From JALZEG01 sp046263255 (lineage in GTDB: Bacteria > Actinomycetota > CADDZG01 > WHSQ01), in assembly GCA_046263255.1 (NCBI GenBank), contig JBHELD010000012.1:1-64000 (forward strand): 64,000 nucleotides of DNA, read 5' to 3'. The translations under genes and the position numbers were made by a program. The notes beneath the pieces are model-generated. The model was not told the origin of the DNA. It did not search any database and was given only the letters and a program-made list of their open reading frames with translations. This document shows, one piece after another, positions 13,872 through 22,383 of this stretch; the stretch's first letter is position 1, and each line of letters opens with the position of its first letter.

Positions 13872-15497
13872 TCACTCCGGCCGCGCGGCGACGCGGAATC
13901 CGAACATCATCCCGCCCTCCATGTGCTCTGCGATGTGACAGTGGGCCATCCAGAGCCCGGGATTCGACGCATCCAGCAGCAGGTCGACGGTCTCCCCCGT
14001 TCGCACCAGCACCGTGTCCTTCCAGACGAGGTTCGGCTCGCGCACGCCGTCCCGTGCGAGCACGAGGAACCGCTGCCCGTGGACGTGGAAGGGGTGGTGC
14101 ATGGGGTGGTCGGACTCCATCTCGTTGACGAGGCGGATCTTGACCTGGGCGCCGGCCTGGAACGTCCAGTCGATGTCGCCGCCGACCTTGCCGGTGTCGC
14201 GGTCGATGACCTTCCACCTCATGTTCGCCGTCGTCGACGCGCGATTCACCTCCGGCATCAGGTCCTCCCACTCGATCCCGTCGGCGAGCCCACCGTCGTG
14301 ATCGTGATGCCCGGCGTGTGGGGCCGGCACGTGCTGCGACGGCAGGAGCTTCATCCCGCACTTCGGGCAGATTCCCGGCGCGTCGCTCACGATCTCGGGG
14401 TGCATCGGGCAGACGTAGACGGCCGTCTCTCCGGGAGCGGGCTCGTCGACGTCCATCTCCGCCACCAGCGCGAGCGTCTTATCGGGTGGCGCGTCCAGGT
14501 ACGCATCCGTGCGGCGGCGCTCGGCCGCCATCTCGGGAGCGACGCGCAGCGTCTCGAAGGTCCCCGCGTCCGCATGCCGCGTGCGTGGCTCGACGACAGA
14601 GATCGTCGACAGCGTGTACGTCGCGTGCGGAGTGACGTGCTGGAGCGCGAAGGCTCCGATCGCGTCGAAGCGGACGTCGACCACCGCGCGCTCCGACGGC
14701 GCCAGCACGACGTCGTCCACCCACTCTTCCCGTTCGTACCGTCCCGCGTCGCCGCCCACGAGCTTCATGCGGCCCCCCGGGAGCATCACCTTGAAGACGC
14801 GCGTGTTCGCTGTGTTCGTGAGGTAGAGCCGGACGACCTCGCCCCGCTCGACCTCGAGGCGCTGGTCCGTCTCGCCGCTCGTCAGCAGGACGTTCCCGAA
14901 GCGGCCCATCGCCACGAAGTTGGTCTCGTGGTGCGCGAACGGCGCGATGCGCCCGTCCTCGATCAAGAGGTCGTCCAGCGTGATCACGACCTCGCGGCCG
15001 GCCGGGGGCCAGTAGCCGGGGTCCTCCGGCTCGACCACGACGTTGCCGTAGAGCCCGAGCTCCTGCGCGTAGTCCTCGCGCATGTGCGGGTGGTACCAGA
15101 ACAACCCGGGATCGGGAAACGTCAGGCGGTGGGTGTAGCGCCCGCCGGGCGGGACGGGGGCCTGGGTCTCGTGCGGGACGCCGTCGAACTCGTTCGCGAG
15201 ACGCAACCCGTGCCAGTGGACCGTCGACTCCATCGCCGTCTCGTTGACGACCTCTACGAGCACCTCGCAACCCTGGCGCACCCGCAGCGTGGGACCGGGG
15301 ATCGATCCGTTGTACGCCAGCATCGGGAGGACGTGTCCGCCGACCTGCTTCGCGACCGGGTGGATCCGGAGCCGGTACGAGCTCCCCGGCGAAAGCTCGA
15401 TCGCACCGGGCGGCGACGCCTGCGGCAGGCTCGCGGCATCCAGCTCGAGCGGTAGAGGGTGGTCGTGGGACGTCGCCGCCCCTGCGTGTTCGTTCAC
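13872..15497 (-). CDS. Multicopper oxidase with inserted heavy-metal-binding motif
   Basis: 541 residues from GTG 15497, preceded by GGAG. Four copper-ligand motifs are intact: HWH at 94-96, HPH at 136-138, HPFHVH near 468-473, and HCHIAEHMEGGMM at 519-531. Between cupredoxin domains two and three (361-385) sits a small zinc-ribbon-like block, VCPMHPEI...CPKCGMKL, the heavy-metal-binding domain seen on copper ATPases. No Sec or Tat signal is evident, so location is unclear. Multicopper oxidases couple one-electron oxidation of phenols, metals or Cu(I) to reduction of O2. A copper ATPase lies 3.7 kb downstream. Confidence 0.92.
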   Translation of the reverse strand: MNEHAGAATSHDHPLPLELDAASLPQASPPGAIELSPGSSYRLRIHPVAKQVGGHVLPMLAYNGSIPGPTLRVRQGCEVLVEVVNETAMESTVHWHGLRLANEFDGVPHETQAPVPPGGRYTHRLTFPDPGLFWYHPHMREDYAQELGLYGNVVVEPEDPGYWPPAGREVVITLDDLLIEDGRIAPFAHHETNFVAMGRFGNVLLTSGETDQRLEVERGEVVRLYLTNTANTRVFKVMLPGGRMKLVGGDAGRYEREEWVDDVVLAPSERAVVDVRFDAIGAFALQHVTPHATYTLSTISVVEPRTRHADAGTFETLRVAPEMAAERRRTDAYLDAPPDKTLALVAEMDVDEPAPGETAVYVCPMHPEIVSDAPGICPKCGMKLLPSQHVPAPHAGHHDHDGGLADGIEWEDLMPEVNRASTTANMRWKVIDRDTGKVGGDIDWTFQAGAQVKIRLVNEMESDHPMHHPFHVHGQRFLVLARDGVREPNLVWKDTVLVRTGETVDLLLDASNPGLWMAHCHIAEHMEGGMMFGFRVAARPE

Positions 15498-15677
15498 CGC
15501 GTCTCTCTCCTTCGTTCCGCGCCCCGCGACCGGCGCGGGGATCGTCCTGGTCTCCGTCCGGCAGAACGGTCGCCCGCGACGCGGCCTTACGTCAATACGG
15601 AAGCCCATAAGTCGCTTTCGCCCGGGTCGGGGCAAGGGTGGATCCCGGAGGGAGCGGACGCCGGGCCCTCTATTCGC

Positions 15678-16061
15678 CTAGGTCGAGGAACCGGACCCCA
15701 TCTCGTCCGGACCGCCGGTGACGAGGCCGACGAAGTTCCCGGCGGGGTCCTCGAAGTGCGCGAGCGTGGGGCCGCCCGGCACCTCCATCGGAGGGTTGAT
15801 CGTCTTGCCGCCGAGGCTCTCGATCTTCTCGAGGGCCGCCTCGATGTCCTCGACCCACACGTACCAGGTCAGGTGACGCCCGCTCCCGTCGGGAGGGGCC
15901 TGGCCGATCCCGCCGTTGATGCCCCGGCCGCCGTTGTCCACTATGCCGTAGCCCATCGGGTTGTCGGCGTCGATCTTCCATTCGAACGCCTCGCCGTAGA
16001 ACTGGATCAGCGCCGGCCCGTCGGGCCCGAGCGCCTCGAAATGGACCACCGGGTTCGACAT
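15678..16061 (-). CDS. VOC family (glyoxalase-like) protein
   Basis: 127 residues, single VOC (vicinal oxygen chelate) domain with paired beta-alpha-beta-beta-beta halves: PVVHFEALGPDGPALIQFYG opens, and GGPTLAHFEDPAGNFVGLV closes. The ATG at 16061 follows AAAGGAG at good spacing. The closing DPAGNFVGLV resembles proteins annotated as glyoxalase or bleomycin-resistance relatives, but the reaction cannot be assigned. It is a single gene upstream of the multicopper oxidase, 180 bp away on the same strand. Confidence 0.85.
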   Translation of the reverse strand: MSNPVVHFEALGPDGPALIQFYGEAFEWKIDADNPMGYGIVDNGGRGINGGIGQAPPDGSGRHLTWYVWVEDIEAALEKIESLGGKTINPPMEVPGGPTLAHFEDPAGNFVGLVTGGPDEMGSGSST

Positions 16062-16233
16062 GTTTGCTCCTTTCGTCCAGGTTTGCGAAACCTATTACGG
16101 GTCCGGTCCGGGCTCGACTCCGCGTGCCGGGCGCGGCCGCTAGAGAAATCACGCGATCGGGTTTGACCGCGCAACCAGGAGCATGCTCCCGAGCGTCTAA
16201 CTATCGTCTAAAGGTGGCGAAAGGGGCACTCCG

Positions 16234-16872
16234 ATGCACAGGACCGTTCTGCTCGTGGTCATGGCGGCTGTAGCGGTAGCCGGGAGCACGCTCCCGGCAG
16301 CCTCGCAAGAGCCACAGGTGCGGGTCGACGCGAGCCAGTTCGCGATGGCTCAGTGGAAGGTGACCGAGAAGGGCGAACGAACGATCTACTTCGCCGCAGG
16401 GATCACCCGAGGGGGCGGAACCGGGTGGCCCTTCATCGGATACGTCGGCCGCACCGAGTGCAAGAGGGTGGTCCGCGGCCACCACACGCACTTCGTCTGC
16501 CGCGGCCGCGCGCGGCCGGTCGACCTGGCGCCGGGCGATTTCGTCGCCGATCCCGCCCTGCAGACGGCGCGGCTGACGGTCGCCTCCGGCGGCATGACGC
16601 ACACGTTCGAATGGGAGGCGACCGCCGACGAGCCGTACCCCTACTTCCACCAGCACCTGGGGACCGACGTCGGCGCGCAGGTCATGACCTCGCTGGCGCG
16701 GCGCGCCTCCGCGACGGGAACCGCGTTCGGCGAGCAGCTGGACGTCTCGCGCCTCGGCTACCTGTCGCAGGGAGCGATGGTCGACGCCTACCTCCGCGGC
16801 CGCGCGGCGCTCCCGCACCTGCGGTTCGGCGACGACGGGACGCTGATCTTCCGCCGGACGCTCGCTCAGTAG
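16234..16872 (+). CDS. Secreted protein of unknown function
   Basis: 212 residues. A signal peptide (MHRTVLLVVMAAVAVAGSTLPAASQ) is clear, with likely cleavage around 24-25, so the mature part is exported. The rest is mixed alpha/beta with two cysteines (TECKRVV, HFVCRGR) close enough for a disulfide. I recognise no domain. It overlaps the oppositely oriented PPOX-like gene by 7 bp at the 3' ends. It is the only plus-strand gene between two minus-strand operons. Confidence 0.8.
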   Translation: MHRTVLLVVMAAVAVAGSTLPAASQEPQVRVDASQFAMAQWKVTEKGERTIYFAAGITRGGGTGWPFIGYVGRTECKRVVRGHHTHFVCRGRARPVDLAPGDFVADPALQTARLTVASGGMTHTFEWEATADEPYPYFHQHLGTDVGAQVMTSLARRASATGTAFGEQLDVSRLGYLSQGAMVDAYLRGRAALPHLRFGDDGTLIFRRTLAQ

Positions 16873-17342
16873 CGGTCGGTCCTGCGGTACCCGCCGCGCT
16901 CGTTCCACCACTCGATGTCGAGGTGGTCGGCGGCGGGCACGAGATAGGACATCTCCTTCACTTCCACCCGGAACAGGTGAAACCCGCCGAAGGCATGGCC
17001 GTCGCCGGGGCCGGACGCCCGCCTGTATCGGGCGAACGTCTCTTCGTCCTCCACGAGCACGGCGAGCCCCGACAGCTTCGCGTCGCCCGCCGCGACGTCC
17101 TTGTCGGTCGTCGCGCTGTGCAGCGCGAGCCTCGGGTCGCGCAGGAGATCCCTTGCCTTCAGCGACCCCGGCATCATCCCGAGCCACAGCTCGCCCTCGC
17201 CGAACAGCGTCTTGATCCCCGAGATCCGGGGCGCTCCGTCGGCCTTCAGCGTCGCCACAAGCGCGAGGCCGTGGGCCTCGAACCGCGCCCGCACCTTCGC
17301 GGCGAGAGCCGTGACCGACGACTCGACCGCGTGCCAGTTCAT
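16866..17342 (-). CDS. Pyridoxamine 5'-phosphate oxidase-like (PPOX) family protein
   Basis: 158 residues with the split-barrel flavin/F420-binding pattern: FEAHGLALVATLKADGAPRI, then GELWLGMMPGSLKARDLLRD and PRLALHSATTD. This pattern marks the PPOX superfamily, whose members bind FMN, F420 or heme. No residues specific to true pyridoxamine oxidase are seen, so it is probably an F420- or heme-type relative. Its 3' end overlaps the secreted gene by 7 bp. The antiporter gene lies 45 bp upstream on the same strand. Confidence 0.85.
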   Translation of the reverse strand: MNWHAVESSVTALAAKVRARFEAHGLALVATLKADGAPRISGIKTLFGEGELWLGMMPGSLKARDLLRDPRLALHSATTDKDVAAGDAKLSGLAVLVEDEETFARYRRASGPGDGHAFGGFHLFRVEVKEMSYLVPAADHLDIEWWNERGGYRRTDRY

Positions 17343-17387
17343 CAGCTGCCTCCTCTCGGAGCCGCCACGGTAATCGCTCCGCCGGCG

Positions 17388-18566
17388 CTACGAGGGCGCG
17401 CGCAGCCCCGCCGCCCGGCGCATCAGCGCCTCGCCGATCGGGTCGGCGAAGCGCGCCACCAGCGGGCCGGTGAGCGCGAGCACGAACACGTAGCTGATCG
17501 CGAGGGCCTCGAAATCGGCCGCGACTCCCGCGGCCGTGGCGAGGCCGGCGATCGCGATCGAGAACTCGCCGCGAGCCGTGAGCATCGCGCCGGCGCGGAT
17601 CCGTCCCCTGACGGCGACGCCGGCACGCCGCGCACCGATCCAGCCGGTCGCGACCTTGGTCGCCGCCGTGACTACGGCGAGAACGGCCGCGGGCGTCAGG
17701 ACGGGAGGTATCGAGGCGGGGTCGACGGAGAGGCCGACGAACGCGAAGAACATCGCGGCGAACAGGTCGCGCATCGGCATGAGCAACCCTTCCGCCGCCT
17801 CGGCCGCAGGACCCGAGAGGACGATCCCGACGAGCAGCGCCGCGACGGCCGCGGAGAGACCGAACTCCTCGGCGGCGCCGCCGATGAAGATCGTCATCCC
17901 GAGGATCGTGAGCAACAGCGCCTCGTCCGAATGGCTGAAGACGAGCCGGCTGACCCCGACCTCGATGCGCGTCGCGGCGCCGAGAACGAGGACCACGATC
18001 GCGACGGCGAGGAGTGCCGGAACGATCGTCGTCACGTCTCCCGTGCCGACGAGCAGCGCGGCCGCGACGGGAAGGTAGAGCGCCATCACGAGGTCCTCGA
18101 TCACGAGAGCCGACAGGACGACCGGGGTCTCGCGGTTGCCCGACCATCCCTGGTCCGCGAGGACCTTGGCGACGATCCCGGACGACGAGACGTAGGTGAC
18201 GCCGCCCAGCACGACCGCCACGACGACGCCCCACCCGAGGAGGAGCCCCGCGGCGAAACCCGGGACGAAGTTCAGCACGAGGTCGACCGCGCCCGTGCGC
18301 GCGTGGCCGCGCAGCGTCGATATCAGCTCGGCCGCGGTGTACTGCAGGCCGAGCATGAACAGCAGGAGGATCAGCCCGAGCTGCGCTCCGACCTCCACGA
18401 ACTCGTCGGCGGTCACGACGGGGACGATCCCGCCCTTGCCGAACGCCAGACCCGCGGTCAGGTAGAGCGGGACGGTGGGCAAGCCGACCTTCGCCGCAAG
18501 CCGTGAGAGGACGGCCAGCCCCAGGAGGATCACACCGAGCTCGACCAGGAGGGCCGAGTGCTCCAC
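17388..18566 (-). CDS. khtU: CPA2-type cation/proton antiporter (KhtU-like)
   Basis: About 392 residues and 11-13 hydrophobic segments, e.g. LVELGVILLGLAVLSRLA and LGLILLLFMLGLQYTA. The GTG at 18566 is chosen because the longer frame upstream is serine-rich shadow sequence. The conserved Asp-containing helix ETPVVLSALVIEDLVMALY matches CPA2 antiporters. It follows the KhtT-like gene by 4 bp, the arrangement of the Bacillus KhtTU K+/H+ antiporter, in which KhtT senses pH and c-di-AMP. Its likely role is potassium efflux coupled to proton uptake. Confidence 0.85.
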   Translation of the reverse strand: MEHSALLVELGVILLGLAVLSRLAAKVGLPTVPLYLTAGLAFGKGGIVPVVTADEFVEVGAQLGLILLLFMLGLQYTAAELISTLRGHARTGAVDLVLNFVPGFAAGLLLGWGVVVAVVLGGVTYVSSSGIVAKVLADQGWSGNRETPVVLSALVIEDLVMALYLPVAAALLVGTGDVTTIVPALLAVAIVVLVLGAATRIEVGVSRLVFSHSDEALLLTILGMTIFIGGAAEEFGLSAAVAALLVGIVLSGPAAEAAEGLLMPMRDLFAAMFFAFVGLSVDPASIPPVLTPAAVLAVVTAATKVATGWIGARRAGVAVRGRIRAGAMLTARGEFSIAIAGLATAAGVAADFEALAISYVFVLALTGPLVARFADPIGEALMRRAAGLRAPS

Positions 18567-18570
18567 GCGG

Positions 18571-19056
18571 CTACCCCGCGCGCAGGAGCTCGACGAGCTG
18601 CTCGACCCCCCGCGCTGTGCCGACGACGACGAGATAGTCGCGCGCGAGCAGCTGCTGATCCGGCCCCGGAGCGGGTATGGCCTCGTCACCTCGCACGATC
18701 GCAACGACCGAGACGCCGGTGCGCGATCTGATCCGGGCGTCGCCGATCGTGCGCTCCGCGTAGGCGGAGTCCTCGCGCAGGGGGAGCCAGTCGATCACGA
18801 GACCCTCGATGCGTTGCTGCAGCTCGGCCAGCTGCTGCGCGATCCGCGTCGCGCCGAGCAGCTCTGCGAGCGTACGTGCGTCGTCGGGCAACAGGCCCAG
18901 CACGCGGGTCATCTCGTCCGGATCGTCGGGTCGCGAGACGTAGATCTCCCGGGAGCCGGTGCGGTGCGAGATGACGCCGATTCGCTTTCCTTCGGAGGTC
19001 TCGAACTCGTACCGGATCCCTACTCCGGGAAGCTTCACCTCGTGGATCTCGCTCAT
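18571..19056 (-). CDS. khtT: KhtT-like antiporter regulatory subunit (RCK_C/TrkA_C)
   Basis: 161 residues. The N-terminus (MSEIHEVKLPGVGIRYEFET...GKRIGVISHRTGSREIYV) matches KhtT proteins, and the C-terminal half (about 75-160), DSAYAERTIGDARIRSRTG through RDYLVVVGTARGVEQLVELL, is an RCK_C/TrkA_C domain that binds ligands such as c-di-AMP. ATG 19056 is used, with AAGGA upstream. It probably gates the adjacent antiporter, and the two genes are almost certainly co-transcribed. Confidence 0.85.
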   Translation of the reverse strand: MSEIHEVKLPGVGIRYEFETSEGKRIGVISHRTGSREIYVSRPDDPDEMTRVLGLLPDDARTLAELLGATRIAQQLAELQQRIEGLVIDWLPLREDSAYAERTIGDARIRSRTGVSVVAIVRGDEAIPAPGPDQQLLARDYLVVVGTARGVEQLVELLRAG

Positions 19057-19132
19057 CGCAGTCCTTTTCGTCACGGTGGAGGCTTCGGCGCCGCCAGTAT
19101 CGCGGGCGGGTTACGGGGCTGGACGGTTAAAG

Positions 19133-19147
19133 TACCCTGGGGGGGTA
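19133..19147. promoter_or_regulatory. CsoR-like copper-responsive operator
   Basis: TACCCTGGGGGGGTA is an inverted repeat (TACCC-TGGGG-GGGTA) ending 10 nt before the copper ATPase start. It resembles the pseudo-palindromic G/C-tract operators of CsoR-type Cu(I)-sensing repressors. No csoR gene is seen in the window. Confidence 0.55.
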
Positions 19148-19157
19148 TGGTACCTAT

Positions 19158-21215
19158 ATGACGTCCGAGGAGCAGGATCACACGACAGCGCAGGAGCGGC
19201 ACCCCGCCGGGGCCGAGACCGACGCAGGGCACGGCCACGGCGGGCACGCCCACCACGACCCGGCCGCGTTCCGCGACCGGTTCTGGGTCGCGCTCGCGCT
19301 GGCGCTCCCGGTCGTGTTCTTCAGCGAGATGTTCCAGGAGCTCCTCGGCTACGCGCCGCCCTCGTTCTCCGGCAGCACTCTGATCCCGCCCGTCCTCGGG
19401 ACGGTCATCTTCGTCTACGGCGGGTGGCCTTTCCTCACCGGGGCCGTGCAGGAGGCGCGGTCGCGGCAGCCCGGGATGATGCTGCTGATCGGGCTCGCGA
19501 TCACCGTTGCGTTCGCGGCGAGCGCCGCAACCGAGCTCGGCGCGTTCGACCTCGACTTCTGGTGGGAGCTCGCCGCGCTGATCGCGATCATGCTCCTCGG
19601 CCACTGGCAGGAGATGAAGGCGATCGGCCAGGCGAGCAACGCCCTCGCGTCCCTGGCCGAGCTGCTCCCGGACGACGCCGAGCGGGTCGCCGACGGCGGC
19701 GTCGAGACGGTGCCGGTCTCGGAGCTGCGCGAAGGCGACGTGCTGCTGGTGCGGTCGGGCGCCCGCGTCCCGGCCGACGGGCGCGTGGTGGAGGGCACCG
19801 CCGCCGTCGACGAGTCCATGCTCACCGGCGAGTCGCGTCCGGTGACGAAGTCGCCCGGCGACGAGGTCACGGCGGGAACGGTGGCGACGGACTCTGCCCT
19901 GCGGATCGTGGTCGAGGCCGTCGGCGACGACACGGCGCTCGCAGGGATCCAGCGCCTCGTGGCGGAGGCGCAGCGCTCGCGCTCGCGGGCGCAGGCGCTC
20001 GCCGACCGTGCGGCTGCGCTCCTCTTCTACGTCGCCACGGCGGCCGGGCTCGTCACGTACGCGGCATGGACGGCCGGCGGGGAGCCGCGGGGGGCGATCG
20101 AGCGCACCGTCACCGTCCTCGTGATCGCGTGTCCGCACGCGCTCGGGCTCGCCATCCCGCTGGTGATCTCGATATCCACCGCGCTCTCCGCTCGCAACGG
20201 GATCCTCGTCAAGGACCGGCTCGCGCTCGAACGCATGCGAGAGGTGGACGTCGTCCTCTTCGACAAGACGGGCACGCTGACCGCTGCGCAGCACGCCGTG
20301 ACCGGGGTCGCGGCGGCCGCCGGCGACTCCGCGGCCGTCCTCCTCCTCGCGGGAGCGGTGGAGTCCAACAGCGAGCACCCTCTGGCACGTGCGCTCGCGG
20401 CCGCGGCCGCCGAGAAGGGACAGCTTCCTCAGGCGAACGGCTTTCGGTCGATGACCGCCCGAGGAGTCGAGGCGAACGTGGACGGCCGCACGCTCGCGGT
20501 GGGAGGGCCGAAGCTGATGCAGGAGCGCGGCGCCGGGGTCCCCGAGAGCATCGCGGGGGACGTCGAGACGTGGAAGCGTCGCGGCGCCGCCGTCCTGTTC
20601 CTGCTCGAAGGAGACCGCGTGCTGGCCGCGTTCGCGCTGGAGGACCGGGTCAGGGACGAGTCGCGCGAGGCGGTGCAGACGCTCCACGCCATGGGCGTGC
20701 GCGTCGCGATGATCACCGGCGACGCGCAGCAGGTCGCGGCTGCGGTCGCCGAGGAGCTCGGGATAGACCAGTTCTTCGCCGAGGTGCTTCCCGAGGACAA
20801 GGACTCGAAGGTCGCGGGGCTGCAGGAGCGAGGCGACCGGGTCGCGATGGTGGGCGACGGCGTCAACGACGCGCCGTCGCTCGCGCGCGCGGACGTCGGC
20901 ATCGCGATCGGCGCGGGGACGGACGTGGCGATCGAGTCGGCGGGCGTAATCCTCGCCTCCGACGACCCGAGGGCGGTCGCCGGCGTGATCTCGCTGTCGC
21001 GGGCCTCGTACCGGAAGATGGTCCAGAACCTCGTCTGGGCGACCGGCTACAACGCGTTCGCGATCCCTCTCGCCGCCGGCGTTCTCGCCTGGGCGGGGGT
21101 ATCGCTCTCGCCCGCGGTCGGCGCGGTCCTGATGTCTGCGTCCACGATCGTCGTCGCCGCCAACGCGCAGCTGCTGAGGCGGCTGGACCTCCGTCCCGCC
21201 GCCGTCGCTGGATAG
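19158..21215 (+). CDS. Copper-translocating P-type ATPase, CopB subgroup (P1B-3)
   Basis: 685 residues. A His-rich N-terminus (HGHGGHAHHDP) precedes eight predicted transmembrane helices. Motifs are complete: TGES (actuator), CPH near residue 325 (instead of CPC, the CopB hallmark), DKTGTLT near 369, SEHPLA (the HP locus) and GDGVND near 565. CopB-type pumps export Cu2+ or Ag+. The short, likely leader-poor upstream region contains a CsoR-like palindrome, so copper-induced expression is plausible. The multicopper oxidase at 13.9-15.5 kb may complement it by Cu(I) oxidation. Confidence 0.94.
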   Translation: MTSEEQDHTTAQERHPAGAETDAGHGHGGHAHHDPAAFRDRFWVALALALPVVFFSEMFQELLGYAPPSFSGSTLIPPVLGTVIFVYGGWPFLTGAVQEARSRQPGMMLLIGLAITVAFAASAATELGAFDLDFWWELAALIAIMLLGHWQEMKAIGQASNALASLAELLPDDAERVADGGVETVPVSELREGDVLLVRSGARVPADGRVVEGTAAVDESMLTGESRPVTKSPGDEVTAGTVATDSALRIVVEAVGDDTALAGIQRLVAEAQRSRSRAQALADRAAALLFYVATAAGLVTYAAWTAGGEPRGAIERTVTVLVIACPHALGLAIPLVISISTALSARNGILVKDRLALERMREVDVVLFDKTGTLTAAQHAVTGVAAAAGDSAAVLLLAGAVESNSEHPLARALAAAAAEKGQLPQANGFRSMTARGVEANVDGRTLAVGGPKLMQERGAGVPESIAGDVETWKRRGAAVLFLLEGDRVLAAFALEDRVRDESREAVQTLHAMGVRVAMITGDAQQVAAAVAEELGIDQFFAEVLPEDKDSKVAGLQERGDRVAMVGDGVNDAPSLARADVGIAIGAGTDVAIESAGVILASDDPRAVAGVISLSRASYRKMVQNLVWATGYNAFAIPLAAGVLAWAGVSLSPAVGAVLMSASTIVVAANAQLLRRLDLRPAAVAG

Positions 21216-21322
21216 GGACGGCCGAGGGAGGCGGAGGTGCCCGCCCCCGGGTACCCTCTGGGCACCCTCGCGGCGGGCGGGGGCGCAGCTTCGACCCGAG
21301 GGAGGCCCCGGTCCAGTACCCG

Positions 21323-21883
21323 GTGACGCAGTTCCTGTACAGGCCGATCTCGACGCGCGTCGCCAACGTGCTCGCGCGGACGAGGATCTCGCCTCTTGCG
21401 GTGACCTGGACGGGCGCGGCGGTGGCGCTCGCCGGTGCCGTGCTCCTCGCCGGCGGCTACTACGTCGCGGGGGCCGCGGTGACCCTCGCCGCCGTGATCG
21501 TCGACTGCGTCGACGGCGATCTCGCCCGCGCCACCGACCGCTCCTCCACCGTCGGCGCCTTCCTCGACAGCGTGCTGGACCGGTGGATGGACGCCGCCCT
21601 GGTCCTCGGTCTCGTCTACTCCGACGTGGACGACCTCGCTGTGGTCGGGGGCCTGGCGCTCACCGCGTCGCTCCTCACCTCCTACACGCGCGCGCGGGCG
21701 CAGAGCCTCGGCGCCGACTGCCCCGAGGGGATCGGGGGCCGCGACAGCCGGATCCTCATACTCGTCGTGGCCGCGGTCGCGGGGATGGCGTGGTGGGGAC
21801 TGCTCCTGGTCGCCGTGACGGGATTCGTCACCTCGATCCAGCGAGCGGCGCTCGCGGCGAAGCGTCTGGGTTCGCTGCCCTAG
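21323..21883 (+). CDS. CDP-alcohol phosphatidyltransferase family protein
   Basis: About 186 residues from GTG 21323, with several membrane helices. The family motif D-x2-DG-x2-AR-x8-G-x3-D-x3-D is present and complete: CVDGDLARATDRSSTVGAFL followed by DSVLDRWMD. Enzymes of this family join a CDP-activated alcohol to a second alcohol to form phospholipid head groups or inositol lipids. The acceptor cannot be deduced. The start is uncertain; the frame is open further upstream. It follows the copper ATPase by 107 bp. Confidence 0.85.
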   Translation: MTQFLYRPISTRVANVLARTRISPLAVTWTGAAVALAGAVLLAGGYYVAGAAVTLAAVIVDCVDGDLARATDRSSTVGAFLDSVLDRWMDAALVLGLVYSDVDDLAVVGGLALTASLLTSYTRARAQSLGADCPEGIGGRDSRILILVVAAVAGMAWWGLLLVAVTGFVTSIQRAALAAKRLGSLP

Positions 21884-21950
21884 GTCCGGCGCCCGAGCTC
21901 GCTCCGGTTCGATACCCTCTCCCGGCGACCTACTAGAAAGGAGTGCGGAA

Positions 21951-22379
21951 GTGGATGCGCCCACCGCGGCGCCTGTCGCCGGAGCCTGGTCGCCGGCCCG
22001 GATCTACCTCGTCACGTCGGGGATCTTCCTCGTCGCGGCGTCGCTGATCGGATTCACCGTCAACAGCGCGTTCCCGTCCACGCCCGATGCCGTAGATGCT
22101 GCCGGGAGCGGCCACATCCTCGGCGTCTTCGAGACGAACGGCTGGCACAACCTGACGGCCCTGATCAGCGGCGCGATCGCCCTGGGCTTCGCGGTGAAGC
22201 CGGAGTGGGCGAGGCTCGGCGCGTTCGTGAAGGGCTTCATATACGTCGCCGTCACGGCTTCGATCGCGATCTGGGGGCCGGAGGCGTTCAAGATCGCGTC
22301 GAACGCCGCCGACCAGGTCGTGCACGCGTCGCTCGGCGTGACGGGCCTGGCGGCGGCCGTCATGACGCCGCGCGGGTGA
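21951..22379 (+). CDS. DUF4383-like four-helix membrane protein
   Basis: 142 residues starting at GTG 21951 behind AAAGGAG. Four hydrophobic segments are visible: IYLVTSGIFLVAASLIGF, LTALISGAIALGFA, GFIYVAVTASIAIWG and ASLGVTGLAAAVM. The GVFETNGWHNLTAL stretch between helices one and two is typical of DUF4383 membrane proteins. Function is unknown. It ends 4 bp before the convergent RTX gene. Confidence 0.75.
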   Translation: MDAPTAAPVAGAWSPARIYLVTSGIFLVAASLIGFTVNSAFPSTPDAVDAAGSGHILGVFETNGWHNLTALISGAIALGFAVKPEWARLGAFVKGFIYVAVTASIAIWGPEAFKIASNAADQVVHASLGVTGLAAAVMTPRG

Positions 22380-22383
22380 GCGC

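Noticed and set aside
18959..21883. Long Arg-rich frame over the copper ATPase ending in the CDP-alcohol transferase
   Set aside because: Only the last 186 residues match a family; the rest is a shadow frame of the ATPase.
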